Part shown: piece after piece, positions 9,116 through 17,258 of the stretch | Layout of the letters: each line of letters starts with the position of its first letter | Numbering within the stretch: position 1 is the first letter of the stretch | NCBI GenBank assembly: GCA_964412015.1 | Contig: CAYPMO010000008.1 | Location: forward strand, 1 to 64,000 | Source of the DNA: SZUA-318 sp964412015 | Lineage (GTDB): Bacteria; Gemmatimonadota; Gemmatimonadetes; Longimicrobiales; Gaopeijiaceae | Direction: 5' to 3' | DNA length: 64,000 nucleotides | Notes under the pieces: model-generated | What the model was told of the DNA's origin: nothing | What the model saw: only the letters and a program-made list of their open reading frames with translations | Databases searched by the model: none | Made by a program: the position numbers and the translations under genes

Positions 9116-9491
9116 GGATCTCGACTCCTGCTTCGGCGCTGAAGGCGCGCGCGAGCTCCTCCACCCCGATCCCTGCCCGCGCCGCGTCCTGGAGGAGCTT
9201 GCGCACCAACTGGCTGGCCTGGGCCGCCCGTTCCTCGTCCCGCAGGAACGTCGGCACTTCCTTGATGAACGTCCCGTGCCCGTGGCGGAGCTCGACGAAC
9301 CCGTCCGTCGCCAGTTCCCGGTAGGCCTGCACCACGGTGGCAGGGTTGACGCGAAGGCTGCGGGACAGCGCCCGCACGGACGGGAGGCTGTCGCCGGGGG
9401 CGAGCTCGCCGGAGGCGACGGCCATGCGCACCCGCGAAGCGATCTGCGCGTAGAGAGGCGTGGGACTGCGCGGGTCGATATCGTCGAACAT
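9108..9491 (-). CDS. GntR-family transcriptional regulator, YtrA subfamily
   Basis: 127 residues: an N-terminal winged helix (TPLYAQIASRVRMAVASGEL, LPSVRALSRSLRVNPATVVQAYRELATDGFVELRHGHGTFI) and a short helical tail of about 45 residues for dimerisation. That short C-terminus without a ligand-binding domain is diagnostic of YtrA-type GntR repressors, which are normally the first gene of the ABC operon they control. I take the ATG at 9491; a TTG 15 bases further upstream is also possible, and neither has a clear ribosome site, so a leaderless start is conceivable. An inverted repeat resembling a YtrA operator lies 24 bases upstream, which suggests autoregulation. Confidence 0.9.
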   Translation of the reverse strand: MFDDIDPRSPTPLYAQIASRVRMAVASGELAPGDSLPSVRALSRSLRVNPATVVQAYRELATDGFVELRHGHGTFIKEVPTFLRDEERAAQASQLVRKLLQDAARAGIGVEELARAFSAEAGVEIRE

Positions 9492-9514
9492 GGCGTTGCG
9501 GATCAAGCTGTGCT

Positions 9515-9538
9515 GGTGTATCGGTCAACTATGACACT
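9515..9538. promoter_or_regulatory. Candidate YtrA-type operator in the divergent gntR/pseudokinase promoter region
   Basis: The sequence reads GGTGTA, 12 bases, GACACT, an inverted repeat with the symmetric core GTGT-N14-ACAC. From memory, the Bacillus YtrA site is AGTGTA-N13-TACACT, so each half matches at five of six positions with a spacer shorter by one. It lies 24 bases from the gntR start and 79 bases from the start of the divergent kinase-like gene, where a repressor could act on both. No convincing -10/-35 pair was seen. Confidence 0.4.
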
Positions 9539-9616
9539 ACTACGCCTGTGCCTCGAAGGTCAAGGGTGTCGTGCAGGGCTACGATTCCTTTGCATTTCCC
9601 GGTCTCCCACCCGACC

Positions 9617-10813
9617 ATGACGCGCATGGGTGCATCCGGTGCGGACCCCCGTTCGCTCGAGGACGTCCGCGAAGGGCTGAGCGCGGACTTCGACGTGATG
9701 CGCTTTCTGGGACGGGGGAGCGTCGCCACGGTCTACCTCGCGCGGGATCGGGCTCTGAACGTTCCGGTCGCCGTGAAGGTGCTCCGGCCCGACAAGGCGA
9801 CCGACGAGACCGCCCGCCGCCGGTTCGAGCGGGAGGCGCGAACGGCCGCCTCGCTGGCCGACCATCCGAACACGGTGCCGGTCACGCGCTTCGGCCGCCT
9901 CCCGGACGAGACGCCGTACCTCGTCATGCCCGATGTGCATGGGCGGACCCTGGAGGAGCGTCTGAAGGCGGAAGGGCAGCTCTCGGTGCCGGACGCCGTC
10001 GAGGTCCTCAAGGGAGTGGCGTCCGCCCTGGCCCTCGCCCACGCCAAGGGGATCGTCCACCGCGGCGTGCAGGCGTCCAACGTCATGTGGGACGAGGAGA
10101 AGAGCCGCGCCCGTCTCAGCGACTTCGGAATCGCCGCGGTCCTGAGTCCTTCGGGCGCCGAGATCACGCGCCTCACGAAGACCGGGCAGCTGCTCGGCGA
10201 CCCCGCCCACCTGAGCCCCGAGCAGCTCCTCGACGAGGGGGTCACCGAGCTCGCCGACATGTATCTCTTCGGCATCCTCGGCTACGAGCTGCTCGCGGGA
10301 AGAGGGCCGTACGACGTGCGCTCGCCCGCCGAGTGGATCACGGCCCACCTCCACCGGGAGCCTCGGGACCTCCGCGAGCTACGGCCGGACGCTCCACGTG
10401 AGCTGGCCGACCTCCTGCGACGTTGCCTGGCCAAGGAGCCCAGGCACCGGCCCTCGGCGAGGGACGCCGAGCGCGCGTTGGACCAGGCGGCCCCACACGG
10501 CGGAGCCGATCCGTCCGCTGCCGATGCGAGCGACCCGGCCGAACTGATCCGGCGCCGCGTGCCCCATGTGGTGCTCTTCACCGTGACTCTCGGCGCGGGC
10601 CTCATCGGGCTCGCGGACGCCTTGGAAAACCTGCTTCCCGCGGAGAGCATGCTTCTGACCGTGGTCTTCGTGGTGGCAGCGGTGCTCGCCTCCGCGGTGC
10701 TCGCCTGGTTCCACGGGGAGAGAGGGAAGCAGCGTGCTTCCGCCATCGAGTACCTCCTGCTCGGACTGATCGGCCTGGCCTGGCTGGTGGTGAGCGTCGC
10801 GGTCGTGCTCTAG
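9617..10813 (+). CDS. Membrane-bound serine/threonine kinase-fold protein lacking the catalytic Asp (probable pseudokinase)
   Basis: 398 residues from the ATG at 9617; a GTG at 9548 would add 23 residues without homology. Residues 20-290 follow the bacterial Hanks-type kinase fold: glycine loop LGRGSVATVY, ATP lysine VAVK (K54), DFG (D169), SPEQ in place of APE, and ADMYLFGILGYELLAG. The catalytic loop reads HRGVQASN (148-155) where HRDLKPSN is expected, so the proton-accepting Asp is Gly150 and the conserved Lys is Gln152. After the kinase domain come about three TM helices (VVLFTVTLGAGLIGL, LTVVFVVAAVLASAVLAW, YLLLGLIGLAWLVVSVAVVL) and no extracytoplasmic sensor. With K54 and D169 kept it may still bind nucleotide. 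It is transcribed away from the GntR/ABC operon and may share its control region. Confidence 0.85.
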   Translation: MTRMGASGADPRSLEDVREGLSADFDVMRFLGRGSVATVYLARDRALNVPVAVKVLRPDKATDETARRRFEREARTAASLADHPNTVPVTRFGRLPDETPYLVMPDVHGRTLEERLKAEGQLSVPDAVEVLKGVASALALAHAKGIVHRGVQASNVMWDEEKSRARLSDFGIAAVLSPSGAEITRLTKTGQLLGDPAHLSPEQLLDEGVTELADMYLFGILGYELLAGRGPYDVRSPAEWITAHLHREPRDLRELRPDAPRELADLLRRCLAKEPRHRPSARDAERALDQAAPHGGADPSAADASDPAELIRRRVPHVVLFTVTLGAGLIGLADALENLLPAESMLLTVVFVVAAVLASAVLAWFHGERGKQRASAIEYLLLGLIGLAWLVVSVAVVL

Positions 10814-10851
10814 CGTATCAAACCGTGATCCGGTGACGTGTCGGCCTTCCC

Positions 10852-10899
10852 CCTAGACATCCGACAAGAAGCCCTCCATCTTCTTGTCGAATGTCTAGG
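10852..10899. promoter_or_regulatory. 20-bp inverted repeat upstream of padR, candidate PadR operator
   Basis: Left arm 10852-10871 begins CCTAGACATCCGACA, right arm 10880-10899 is its reverse complement with a single mismatch, and the loop is 8 bases (CCCTCCAT). The repeat lies 68 bases upstream of the padR start. PadR proteins bind long palindromes in their own promoters, so it is a likely autoregulatory site. A hairpin terminator for the kinase-like gene is the alternative, but there is no T-tract after either arm. Confidence 0.6.
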
Positions 10900-10966
10900 A
10901 GAGAGCGTGGCATGGCAGACCGCTGGGCCGCGCAACGACCGCCCCGACGCGAAGAGAGGATCCACA

Positions 10967-11326
10967 GTGGCCGATCACCAGGCCGATCTCCTCCAGGGAA
11001 CGCTGGACTTGCTCATCCTGAAGACCCTGGCTTTGGGGCGTGAGCACGGGTGGGGCGTCTCCCAGCGCATCCAGCAGATGTCGCAGGACGTGCTCCAGGT
11101 GAACCAGGGCTCCCTCTATCCGGCTCTGCACCGTCTGGAGAACAAGGGGTGGGTCGCCGCCGAGTGGGGGACCAGCGGGAACAACCGCAAGGCCAAGTTC
11201 TACCGCCTCACGCGGCGGGGGCGGGCGCGGTTGGAGGCGGAGCGCAGCGAATGGAAGCGCTTCAGCGACGCGGTGGCGTTGATCCTCGAGGCTCGTGAGC
11301 CCGACGCCCGGATGGAGCCCGCGTGA
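10967..11326 (+). CDS. PadR-family transcriptional regulator
   Basis: 119 residues with the compact PadR winged helix: LLQGTLDLLILKTLALGREHGWGVSQRI, then QGSLYPALHRLENKGWVAAEW and KAKFYRLTRRGRARLEAERSEW. This is the short subfamily found directly ahead of ADOP permease genes. The GTG start at 10967 has AGAGAGGA 7 bases upstream and gives the canonical N-terminus; longer versions add residues without homology. The stop lies 13 bases before the permease ATG. It most likely represses its own operon through the inverted repeat at 10852-10899 until an unknown signal, possibly a compound exported by the downstream MacAB-TolC-like genes, releases it. Confidence 0.92.
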   Translation: MADHQADLLQGTLDLLILKTLALGREHGWGVSQRIQQMSQDVLQVNQGSLYPALHRLENKGWVAAEWGTSGNNRKAKFYRLTRRGRARLEAERSEWKRFSDAVALILEAREPDARMEPA

Positions 11327-11339
11327 AGGAGTGGGGAAG

Positions 11340-14021
11340 ATGATCGGGTTCGGCCGCGTGGGCTTGTGGGTCCGCTACCTCCTCCGTCCCGGAGCCGTGG
11401 AGCGGGAGCTGAGAGACGAACTCCTGCACCACCTGGAGCAGGAGACGGAGAAGAACCTGCGGGCGGGGATGACGCCGGAGGCCGCTCGCCGCAAGGCCTT
11501 GATCGACTTCGGGGGGATGGAGCGCTTCCAGGAGCAGAGCCGGGCCGAGCGTCGGACCCGCGGCCTGGAGGACCTCCTCTCCGATCTGGGCGGTGCGGGC
11601 CGAAGCCTCCTGAGATCCCCGGGGTTCGCGGCGGTGACGGTTCTTACCCTGGCCCTGGGGATCGGCGCGAACACGGCCCTCTTCAGCGTGGTGAACGGAG
11701 TCTTGCTGGAGCCGCTTCCCTACCACGAATCGGAGAACCTGGTCTACATCAACAGCTACTGGACCTCCGAGAGCGGCTTCGAATTCGCCGACTACCCGGT
11801 GGGGTCCCCCGCGTACTTCGACTACAAGAACCAGAACCGGACCATGGAGGAGGTGGCTGCCGTCTCCACGGAGGCCGTCACCATCGTGGACGGAGAGGGA
11901 GACCCGGAGGTGATCCGTGCGGGGTGGGTATCGCCCAGCATGTTCACCGTGCTCCGCACCCCGCCGTTGCTGGGGCGTGCCCTCGTGGAGGAGGACGGCG
12001 GTCCGCAGCCCGCGCAGGTGGTGGTCCTGAGCTACGATCTCTGGCGGCGGCGCTTCGGGGGCGATTCCACGGTGGTGGGGCGGCGCATGGCGTTGGGGAT
12101 GGAGGTATCGGCCGAGCCCATCCGTGCGGAGATCGTGGGCATCATGCCCCCTGGGTTCGCGTATCCGGACGCGGGGATCCAGCTCTGGGGGCCCTTGCCG
12201 CTGGATCCGGCGCGGACGTGGAGGGGCGGTCACTGGTTCGTCATGATCGGCCGCCTGGGCCGGGGGGTCACGTTCGCCGAGGCTCAGGCCGAGATGGCGT
12301 CCATGATGGAGCAGTGGGCCATCACGTACCCCGACCATCACGTGGGTCATGGACTCCAGATGCGCCCCCTCCTGGAGGAAGAAGTGGGGGAGGCAAGCTC
12401 CGCTCTCCTCCTGTTGATGGGCACGGTGGCCGTCGTTCTCCTCATCGCCTGCGCCAACGTGGCCTCTTTGCTCCTCGCCCGGGGGGAGGGGCGGCGCCGG
12501 GAGGTGGCCGCGCGCAGCGCCCTGGGAGCGGGTCGGGGAAGGCTGACCCAGCACGTCCTGGCCGAGAGCTTCCTTCTGTCGGCCGCGGGAGGAGCGTTGG
12601 GCCTGCTGTTGGCCTGGCTTGGGGTGAAGGGGGTGCTTCTCCTGGAGGCGGGGACGATCCCCAGGATCGAGGAAATCGGGTTGGACGGCCGGGCGCTGGC
12701 CTTCACGGGCGGAGCGGTCCTCCTCAGCACGATCCTCTTCGGGCTGCTGCCCGCCTTCAGGGAGGCCAACCCCCACCCCGCGGATACACTGCGGGAGGTG
12801 GCGCTCCGCTTCACGGCCACCCCGGCGAGGCTCCGCTTCCGCCGGGGGATCGTGATCTTCGAGGTGTCGCTCAGCGTGTTGTTGGTCGTGGCCGCGGGGC
12901 TCATGGTGCGGAGCTTCCGGGAGCTCCTGGCGGAGGATCCGGGATTCGTCACCGGGAACCTGCTTTTCGCCGCGTTCTCTCTTCCGGCCGCTCAATACGA
13001 GCCGGAGGAGGCCGTGGCCTTCTACGACCAGCTCTTGAGGCGGGCCCGTACGCTGCCGGGGGTGAAGGGAGCTACCGTCATCTCCCGGCCCCCCCTTCTC
13101 TGGGAAGATCAGAGCGGCCGCTTCCACATCGAGGGCCGGCCGGTCGCTCCCACGGCGCCCTCCTGCTGCATGGCCAGCCGTGTCGTCGTTGGCGAAGGGC
13201 TGTTCGAGACGCTGGGAATTCCCCTCCTCCGCGGGCGTCTCCTGGAGCCTGGAGACCACCGCGTGGAAGCCCCGGACGTGGTGGTGGACCAGGCCGCCGC
13301 CGATCGCTGGTGGCCTGGGGAGGACCCCGTGGGACAGAGGGTGCGGCTCGGCACCGAAACCTCACCCTGGCACGAGGTGGTGGGTGTGGTGGGCAACGTT
13401 GCCTACGACGGTCCCGGCGTGGTCTGGCCCACCTACTACGTCTCCCACGCCCGGACACCGGAGAGCGCGCCCTTCCAGGCGTTCTCCACCTACCTGGCCG
13501 TGCGTACCACCGGTGACCCCGAGCCCCTCGTGCCGGCGCTGCGCCAGGTCGTGCGGGAGATGGATCCCTCTCTGGCCATCGCCGGAAGCTTCACGATGGA
13601 GGAGGTCATGGGGATGGCGGTGGCCCGGCCGCGGTTCGTTCTCAGCCTCATGGGTCTCTTCTCGGCGCTGGCCCTGGCCCTTGCGGCCATCGGGGTCTAC
13701 GGCGTCATGGCCTACGGCGTGGCACTCCGGAGGGGCGAGATGGGCATCCGCCGGGCCCTGGGCGCCGAGGAGGCGCAGGTGCTGAGGATGGTGCTCGGGC
13801 AGGGACTGCGGCTCGCCGGCGTGGGGCTGATTCTCGGGTTGGCCGCAGCGGGGGCCGGCACGAGGGTCCTCGCAGGCTTTCTCCACGAGGTGAGCCCCAC
13901 GGATCCCCTGACGTTCGTCGTCGTGGGAGTGGGGGTGGTAGCGGTGGCGCTGCTGGCCTCGTGGCTCCCGGCTCGGCGGGCCGGCGGCGTGGATCCGATC
14001 GACGCGCTGCGGAGCGACTAG
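11340..14021 (+). CDS. ADOP-family FtsX/MacB-like permease
   Basis: 893 residues. Residues 1-80 are cytoplasmic and helical (ERELRDELLHHLEQETEKNLRAGMTPEAARRKALIDFGG), the extension typical of PadR-linked ADOPs. Then come the first TM helix (LTLALGIGANTALFSVVNGVLL), a periplasmic core, FtsX block 1 (VAVVLLIACANVASLLLARGEGRRREVAARSALGAG), a second TM plus periplasmic core and FtsX block 2 ending LLASWLPARRAGGVDPIDALRSD. The ATG at 11340 follows GGAGTGGGGAAG. It stands between padR and a complete TolC/MacA/MacB-like set, so it may be an alternative or additional permease of the same efflux system. Substrate unknown. Confidence 0.9.
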   Translation: MIGFGRVGLWVRYLLRPGAVERELRDELLHHLEQETEKNLRAGMTPEAARRKALIDFGGMERFQEQSRAERRTRGLEDLLSDLGGAGRSLLRSPGFAAVTVLTLALGIGANTALFSVVNGVLLEPLPYHESENLVYINSYWTSESGFEFADYPVGSPAYFDYKNQNRTMEEVAAVSTEAVTIVDGEGDPEVIRAGWVSPSMFTVLRTPPLLGRALVEEDGGPQPAQVVVLSYDLWRRRFGGDSTVVGRRMALGMEVSAEPIRAEIVGIMPPGFAYPDAGIQLWGPLPLDPARTWRGGHWFVMIGRLGRGVTFAEAQAEMASMMEQWAITYPDHHVGHGLQMRPLLEEEVGEASSALLLLMGTVAVVLLIACANVASLLLARGEGRRREVAARSALGAGRGRLTQHVLAESFLLSAAGGALGLLLAWLGVKGVLLLEAGTIPRIEEIGLDGRALAFTGGAVLLSTILFGLLPAFREANPHPADTLREVALRFTATPARLRFRRGIVIFEVSLSVLLVVAAGLMVRSFRELLAEDPGFVTGNLLFAAFSLPAAQYEPEEAVAFYDQLLRRARTLPGVKGATVISRPPLLWEDQSGRFHIEGRPVAPTAPSCCMASRVVVGEGLFETLGIPLLRGRLLEPGDHRVEAPDVVVDQAAADRWWPGEDPVGQRVRLGTETSPWHEVVGVVGNVAYDGPGVVWPTYYVSHARTPESAPFQAFSTYLAVRTTGDPEPLVPALRQVVREMDPSLAIAGSFTMEEVMGMAVARPRFVLSLMGLFSALALALAAIGVYGVMAYGVALRRGEMGIRRALGAEEAQVLRMVLGQGLRLAGVGLILGLAAAGAGTRVLAGFLHEVSPTDPLTFVVVGVGVVAVALLASWLPARRAGGVDPIDALRSD

Positions 14022-14054
14022 GAGCCGGCTCGGAGCGGGTCGCACCTCCGTTCC

Positions 14055-14082
14055 CGACCCTCGTCTTCCCCTTCGAGGGTCG
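14055..14082 (+). repeat. Perfect 9-bp stem hairpin between the ADOP and tolC-like genes
   Basis: CGACCCTCG at 14055-14063 and CGAGGGTCG at 14074-14082 pair perfectly around a 10-base loop. It starts 34 bases after the permease stop and ends 53 bases before the tolC-like start. There is no T-run after it, so a classical terminator is unlikely; an mRNA-processing or stability hairpin, or a weak attenuator within the operon, would fit. Confidence 0.5.
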
Positions 14083-14135
14083 AGGAACAATCTTCCCGAG
14101 CAGCCGCGCCAAGCTGCTACCGGAGCCGATGCCCC

Positions 14136-15461
14136 GTGACCATACGACGAGTTCCAGGCCGCCGGAAACCACACCCGGCGGGGATCAGACCCCTTTCGCT
14201 GCTTCTCGTAGTCCTTCTCGGATCCAGCCCCGCGGGGGTTGTCGCCCAGGAACGACCCCTGGACCTGGAGACCTGCGTGAGGCTCGCCCTGGAGGCCAAC
14301 CCGGACTTCCAGTCCCGGCGCGCCGCCGTGGACGCCACCCGGGCCGACCTGGTGAGCGCCCGCTCCGCCCGGTATCCCTCCGTGGCACTCTCGGCCTCCG
14401 CCGCCCGATACGACGGCGGGGCCGGCGGCACGATGGACCGCCACGAGGTCGGGGTGGGACTCCGGCAGACCCTCTATCAGGGCGGGAGAGTGAACGCGGG
14501 CGTGGACGCCGCGGCCTCGGCGCTGGAAGTGGACGAGGAGGCGCTGGCCGCGGCCCGCGCCGATCTGGTGCTGGCGGTGCAGGAGGGCTGGTATCGGGCG
14601 GCGCAGGCGGAGCGCTTGGTGCGGTCCGCGGAGGAGGGGTTGGCGAGGAGCCGCCTGAACCTGGAGTACGCGGAGGCCCAGCTCGCAGCGGGGTTGGGGA
14701 CCCGTCCGGACGTCCTCCGGGCCAGGGTGGACGTTTCCGCCGCGGAGTTGGAGCTCACACGGGCACGGAACACGCGGGAGAGCGCCCGCGCGCTCCTGAA
14801 CACCCTCATGGGACAGCCGCCGGCTCAGGCTCTGACCCTCGCACCGGGCGAGCCGGATACGGCGCTTCCGGCCCTCCCCTCGTGGGAGGAACTGCGGCGC
14901 CAGGCCCTGGAGTCCCGGCAGGAGGTGCGCGTAGCCCGCGCCCGGAGCGCCCGCCAGGAGGCTCTCGTGCGCATCGCGCGGGGAGCGTTCTTCCCATCGG
15001 TGACGGCCGACGCCGGGCTGAGTCGTGGAGCGGCCGCCTCCCAGAGTCCCGAGGAGAGCTGGTCGGTGGGCGTGGCCCTCTCGCTCCCCCTCTTCGACGG
15101 CTTCGCCCGCTCCGCCGACGTCCGCGCGCAGCGAGCGCTCCTGGAGGCGGCGCGCTTCGACGAGAAGGCCGTCGCCCAACGGATCGAGGCCGAAGTCTGG
15201 GACGCGCTCCTGGCCGAAGGGGAGGCTGCCCGGCGGCTCGAGAACGCCGAGGCCCTGTTCGCGGCCGCCACGGAGAATCTCGAGGCGGCTCAGGAGAGCT
15301 ACCGGCAAGGGCTGGGTTCCATGATCGCGCTCGTGGACGCCCGGACCGCCTCTACCGGGGCCGAACAGACGTTGATCCAGGCCGTGTACGACCGACGCAT
15401 CACCAGGGCCGTCCTCGAGCGGGTGGTGGCCGGCGACACCTTCGGGAGGGGACAACCATGA
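14136..15461 (+). CDS. TolC-like outer-membrane efflux protein
   Basis: 441 residues with a signal peptide (LLLVVLLGSSPAGVVAQ) and two OEP-type repeats. Each carries the usual pattern: LDLETCVRLALEANPDFQSRRAAVDATRADLVSARSARYPSV, then long coiled helices, then a strand motif (VGVALSLPLFDGFARSADV). The C-terminal half ends with QESYRQGLGSMIALVDARTAS, as in TolC/OprM relatives. It forms the outer-membrane channel of a tripartite pump. The GTG start gives a basic n-region. Its last codon overlaps the adaptor gene start (ATGA at 15458-15461), so channel and adaptor are translationally coupled. Confidence 0.92.
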   Translation: MTIRRVPGRRKPHPAGIRPLSLLLVVLLGSSPAGVVAQERPLDLETCVRLALEANPDFQSRRAAVDATRADLVSARSARYPSVALSASAARYDGGAGGTMDRHEVGVGLRQTLYQGGRVNAGVDAAASALEVDEEALAAARADLVLAVQEGWYRAAQAERLVRSAEEGLARSRLNLEYAEAQLAAGLGTRPDVLRARVDVSAAELELTRARNTRESARALLNTLMGQPPAQALTLAPGEPDTALPALPSWEELRRQALESRQEVRVARARSARQEALVRIARGAFFPSVTADAGLSRGAAASQSPEESWSVGVALSLPLFDGFARSADVRAQRALLEAARFDEKAVAQRIEAEVWDALLAEGEAARRLENAEALFAAATENLEAAQESYRQGLGSMIALVDARTASTGAEQTLIQAVYDRRITRAVLERVVAGDTFGRGQP

Positions 15462-16510
15462 AGCGGACGGTGTGGATCGGGGGAGCGATCGTCGTGGTGT
15501 CGGGCGTCGTGGGCTGGCTCATGCTGGCCCGCGGGGGAGAGAGCTCGGCGGAGGCGGTCCGGACCCACACGGTGGGGCGCCGGGACATCAGCGCCACCGT
15601 GATGGCCACCGGAGTAGTGCGGCCCATGGTGGGGGCGGAGGTGAAGGTGGGCTCACGGGTCTCCGGTGTGGTATCCCGTCTGCGCGCCAACATCGGTGAC
15701 GTGGTTCAAGCGGGGGCGATCATCGCCGAGATCGACGACGCCGAGTTCCAGGCGCGGGTGGCACAGAGCGAGGCCGCGCTGGCCCGGGCCGAGGCGGAGG
15801 CGACGCTGGCCCGGAGCAACCTGGAGCGCCTGGACGCCATGGCGGAGCGGGAGTTCGTCTCGCGCCAGCAGCTGGACGCCGCCCAGAGCGCGCTCGAGGT
15901 CGCCGAGGCGCAGGTCAGACTCGCCCGGGCCAACCTCGAGTCCGCGCGCATCCAACTCGCCTACACTCGCATCACCGCTCCCATCGCCGGTGTCGTGGCT
16001 TCGGTCTCCACCCAGGAAGGTGAGACGGTGGCCGCGAGCTTCAGCGCGCCGACGTTCGTCAACATCATCGACCTCGACCGGCTGGAGGTCCAGGCCTACG
16101 TGGACGAGACGGACATCGGGCGCATCCGGGAGGGGCAGCAGGCGCGCTTCTCCGTAGACAGCTATCCGGCCGAGGAGTTCGAGGGAGAGGTCGTCGCCAT
16201 CTACCCCAAGGCGGTCATCCAGGACAACGTGGTGAACTACGTGGTGACGGTTCGGATCACGGACCGAAAGGGACAGACTCTGCGGCCCGAGATGACGGCG
16301 GCCGTAACGCTGGTCCTGGAGCCCCGCGCCAGCGTTCTGGCCGTCCCCGCGTCGGCGGTTGCCCGGGACCGGGCGGAACGGTACGTGATGGTGCTGGAGG
16401 ATGACACGCCGGTGCGGCGGACCGTGCGGGTCGGGTGGACCCAGGGGGGTTGGACCGAGATCACCGACGGACTGGTCAAAGGCGAGCGCATCGTCCTGAC
16501 CGAAGGTTGA
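15458..16510 (+). CDS. MacA/HlyD-type periplasmic adaptor (membrane fusion protein)
   Basis: 350 residues: an N-terminal TM anchor (VWIGGAIVVVSGVVGWLMLA), a lipoyl-like half (EVKVGSRVSGVVSRLRANIGDVVQAGAIIAEID), a coiled-coil hairpin of about 70 residues rich in Ala and Glu (residues 95-165), the second lipoyl half (TRITAPIAGVVASVSTQEGETV), a beta-barrel and a membrane-proximal domain. The order matches MacA of the macrolide/LPS-type MacAB-TolC pumps. It should bridge the permeases downstream with the TolC-like channel upstream. The ATG overlaps the tolC stop by four bases, and the MacB-like ATPase gene starts 10 bases after its stop with AGGAA in between. Confidence 0.92.
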   Translation: MKRTVWIGGAIVVVSGVVGWLMLARGGESSAEAVRTHTVGRRDISATVMATGVVRPMVGAEVKVGSRVSGVVSRLRANIGDVVQAGAIIAEIDDAEFQARVAQSEAALARAEAEATLARSNLERLDAMAEREFVSRQQLDAAQSALEVAEAQVRLARANLESARIQLAYTRITAPIAGVVASVSTQEGETVAASFSAPTFVNIIDLDRLEVQAYVDETDIGRIREGQQARFSVDSYPAEEFEGEVVAIYPKAVIQDNVVNYVVTVRITDRKGQTLRPEMTAAVTLVLEPRASVLAVPASAVARDRAERYVMVLEDDTPVRRTVRVGWTQGGWTEITDGLVKGERIVLTEG

Positions 16511-16520
16511 GGAATCGAAC

Positions 16521-17258
16521 ATGCCGAGAACGCTGATCGAGGCCCGGGAGCTGACCCGGGTCTATCATAAGGACGGAACCGTCGGGGTTCGGGCTCTCGA
16601 CGGGGTGAGCCTGGAGATCCACGAAGGGGATTTTGTGGCGTTGGTGGGGGCCTCCGGCTCCGGGAAGAGCACGCTCATGAACCTCCTGGGATGCCTGGAC
16701 CGCCCCACGTCCGGGAGCGTCATCTTGGACGAGACGGAGGTGAGCAGGCTCGACGAGGACGCGCTGGCGGAGGTGAGGAGCAAGAAGCTGGGCTTCGTGT
16801 TCCAGAGCTTCAACCTCCTGCCCCGCACCTCGGCGCTCGAGAACGTCCAGCTCCCCCTGCTGTACACGGATCGCTCGGATGTGGTGGGACCGGCCCGCGC
16901 CGCGCTGGAAGGTGTGGGCTTTCCCCGGGACCGCTACGACCACCACCCCGGGGAGCTCTCGGGGGGACAGCAGCAGCGGGTGGCCATCGCCCGGGCCCTG
17001 GTGAATGATCCGGAGATCCTCTTCGCCGACGAACCGACGGGGAACCTGGACTCGGCTTCGAGCGAGGAGATCATGGCGCTCTTCACCGAGCTGAACCGCC
17101 GAGGGCGCACCGTGGTGCTCGTGACGCACGACGCCGAGGTGGCGCGCTACGCTCGGAGGGTGATCACCGTACAGGATGGACGCATCGTCTCGGACGAGGT
17201 GAATCGCGGTCGGGAAGACCCCGGCCCCGCCCCTTCCGCGCCGGAGGCCGCGCCATGA
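16521..17258 (+). CDS. MacB/LolD-like ABC transporter ATP-binding protein
   Basis: 245 residues with Walker A GASGSGKSTLMN, Q-loop FVFQSFNLLPRTSALENVQLPL, signature LSGGQQQRVAIARAL, Walker B ILFADEPTGNLDS and switch His in VTHDAEVARYA. These are the hallmarks of the MacB/LolD/FtsE family that drives mechanotransmission permeases. In MacB the ATPase is usually fused to the permease; here it is separate and followed by two FtsX-type permease genes, the first starting at ATGA within its stop. It probably powers both as a heterodimer, and perhaps the ADOP protein too. Confidence 0.95.
   Translation: MPRTLIEARELTRVYHKDGTVGVRALDGVSLEIHEGDFVALVGASGSGKSTLMNLLGCLDRPTSGSVILDETEVSRLDEDALAEVRSKKLGFVFQSFNLLPRTSALENVQLPLLYTDRSDVVGPARAALEGVGFPRDRYDHHPGELSGGQQQRVAIARALVNDPEILFADEPTGNLDSASSEEIMALFTELNRRGRTVVLVTHDAEVARYARRVITVQDGRIVSDEVNRGREDPGPAPSAPEAAP

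Noticed and set aside
13961..15457. Possible 5' extension of the MacA-like adaptor into one 849-residue protein
   Set aside because: The upstream part is an out-of-frame reading of the tolC-like gene; the true adaptor begins with MKRTVWIGG at 15458, in the ATGA overlap.
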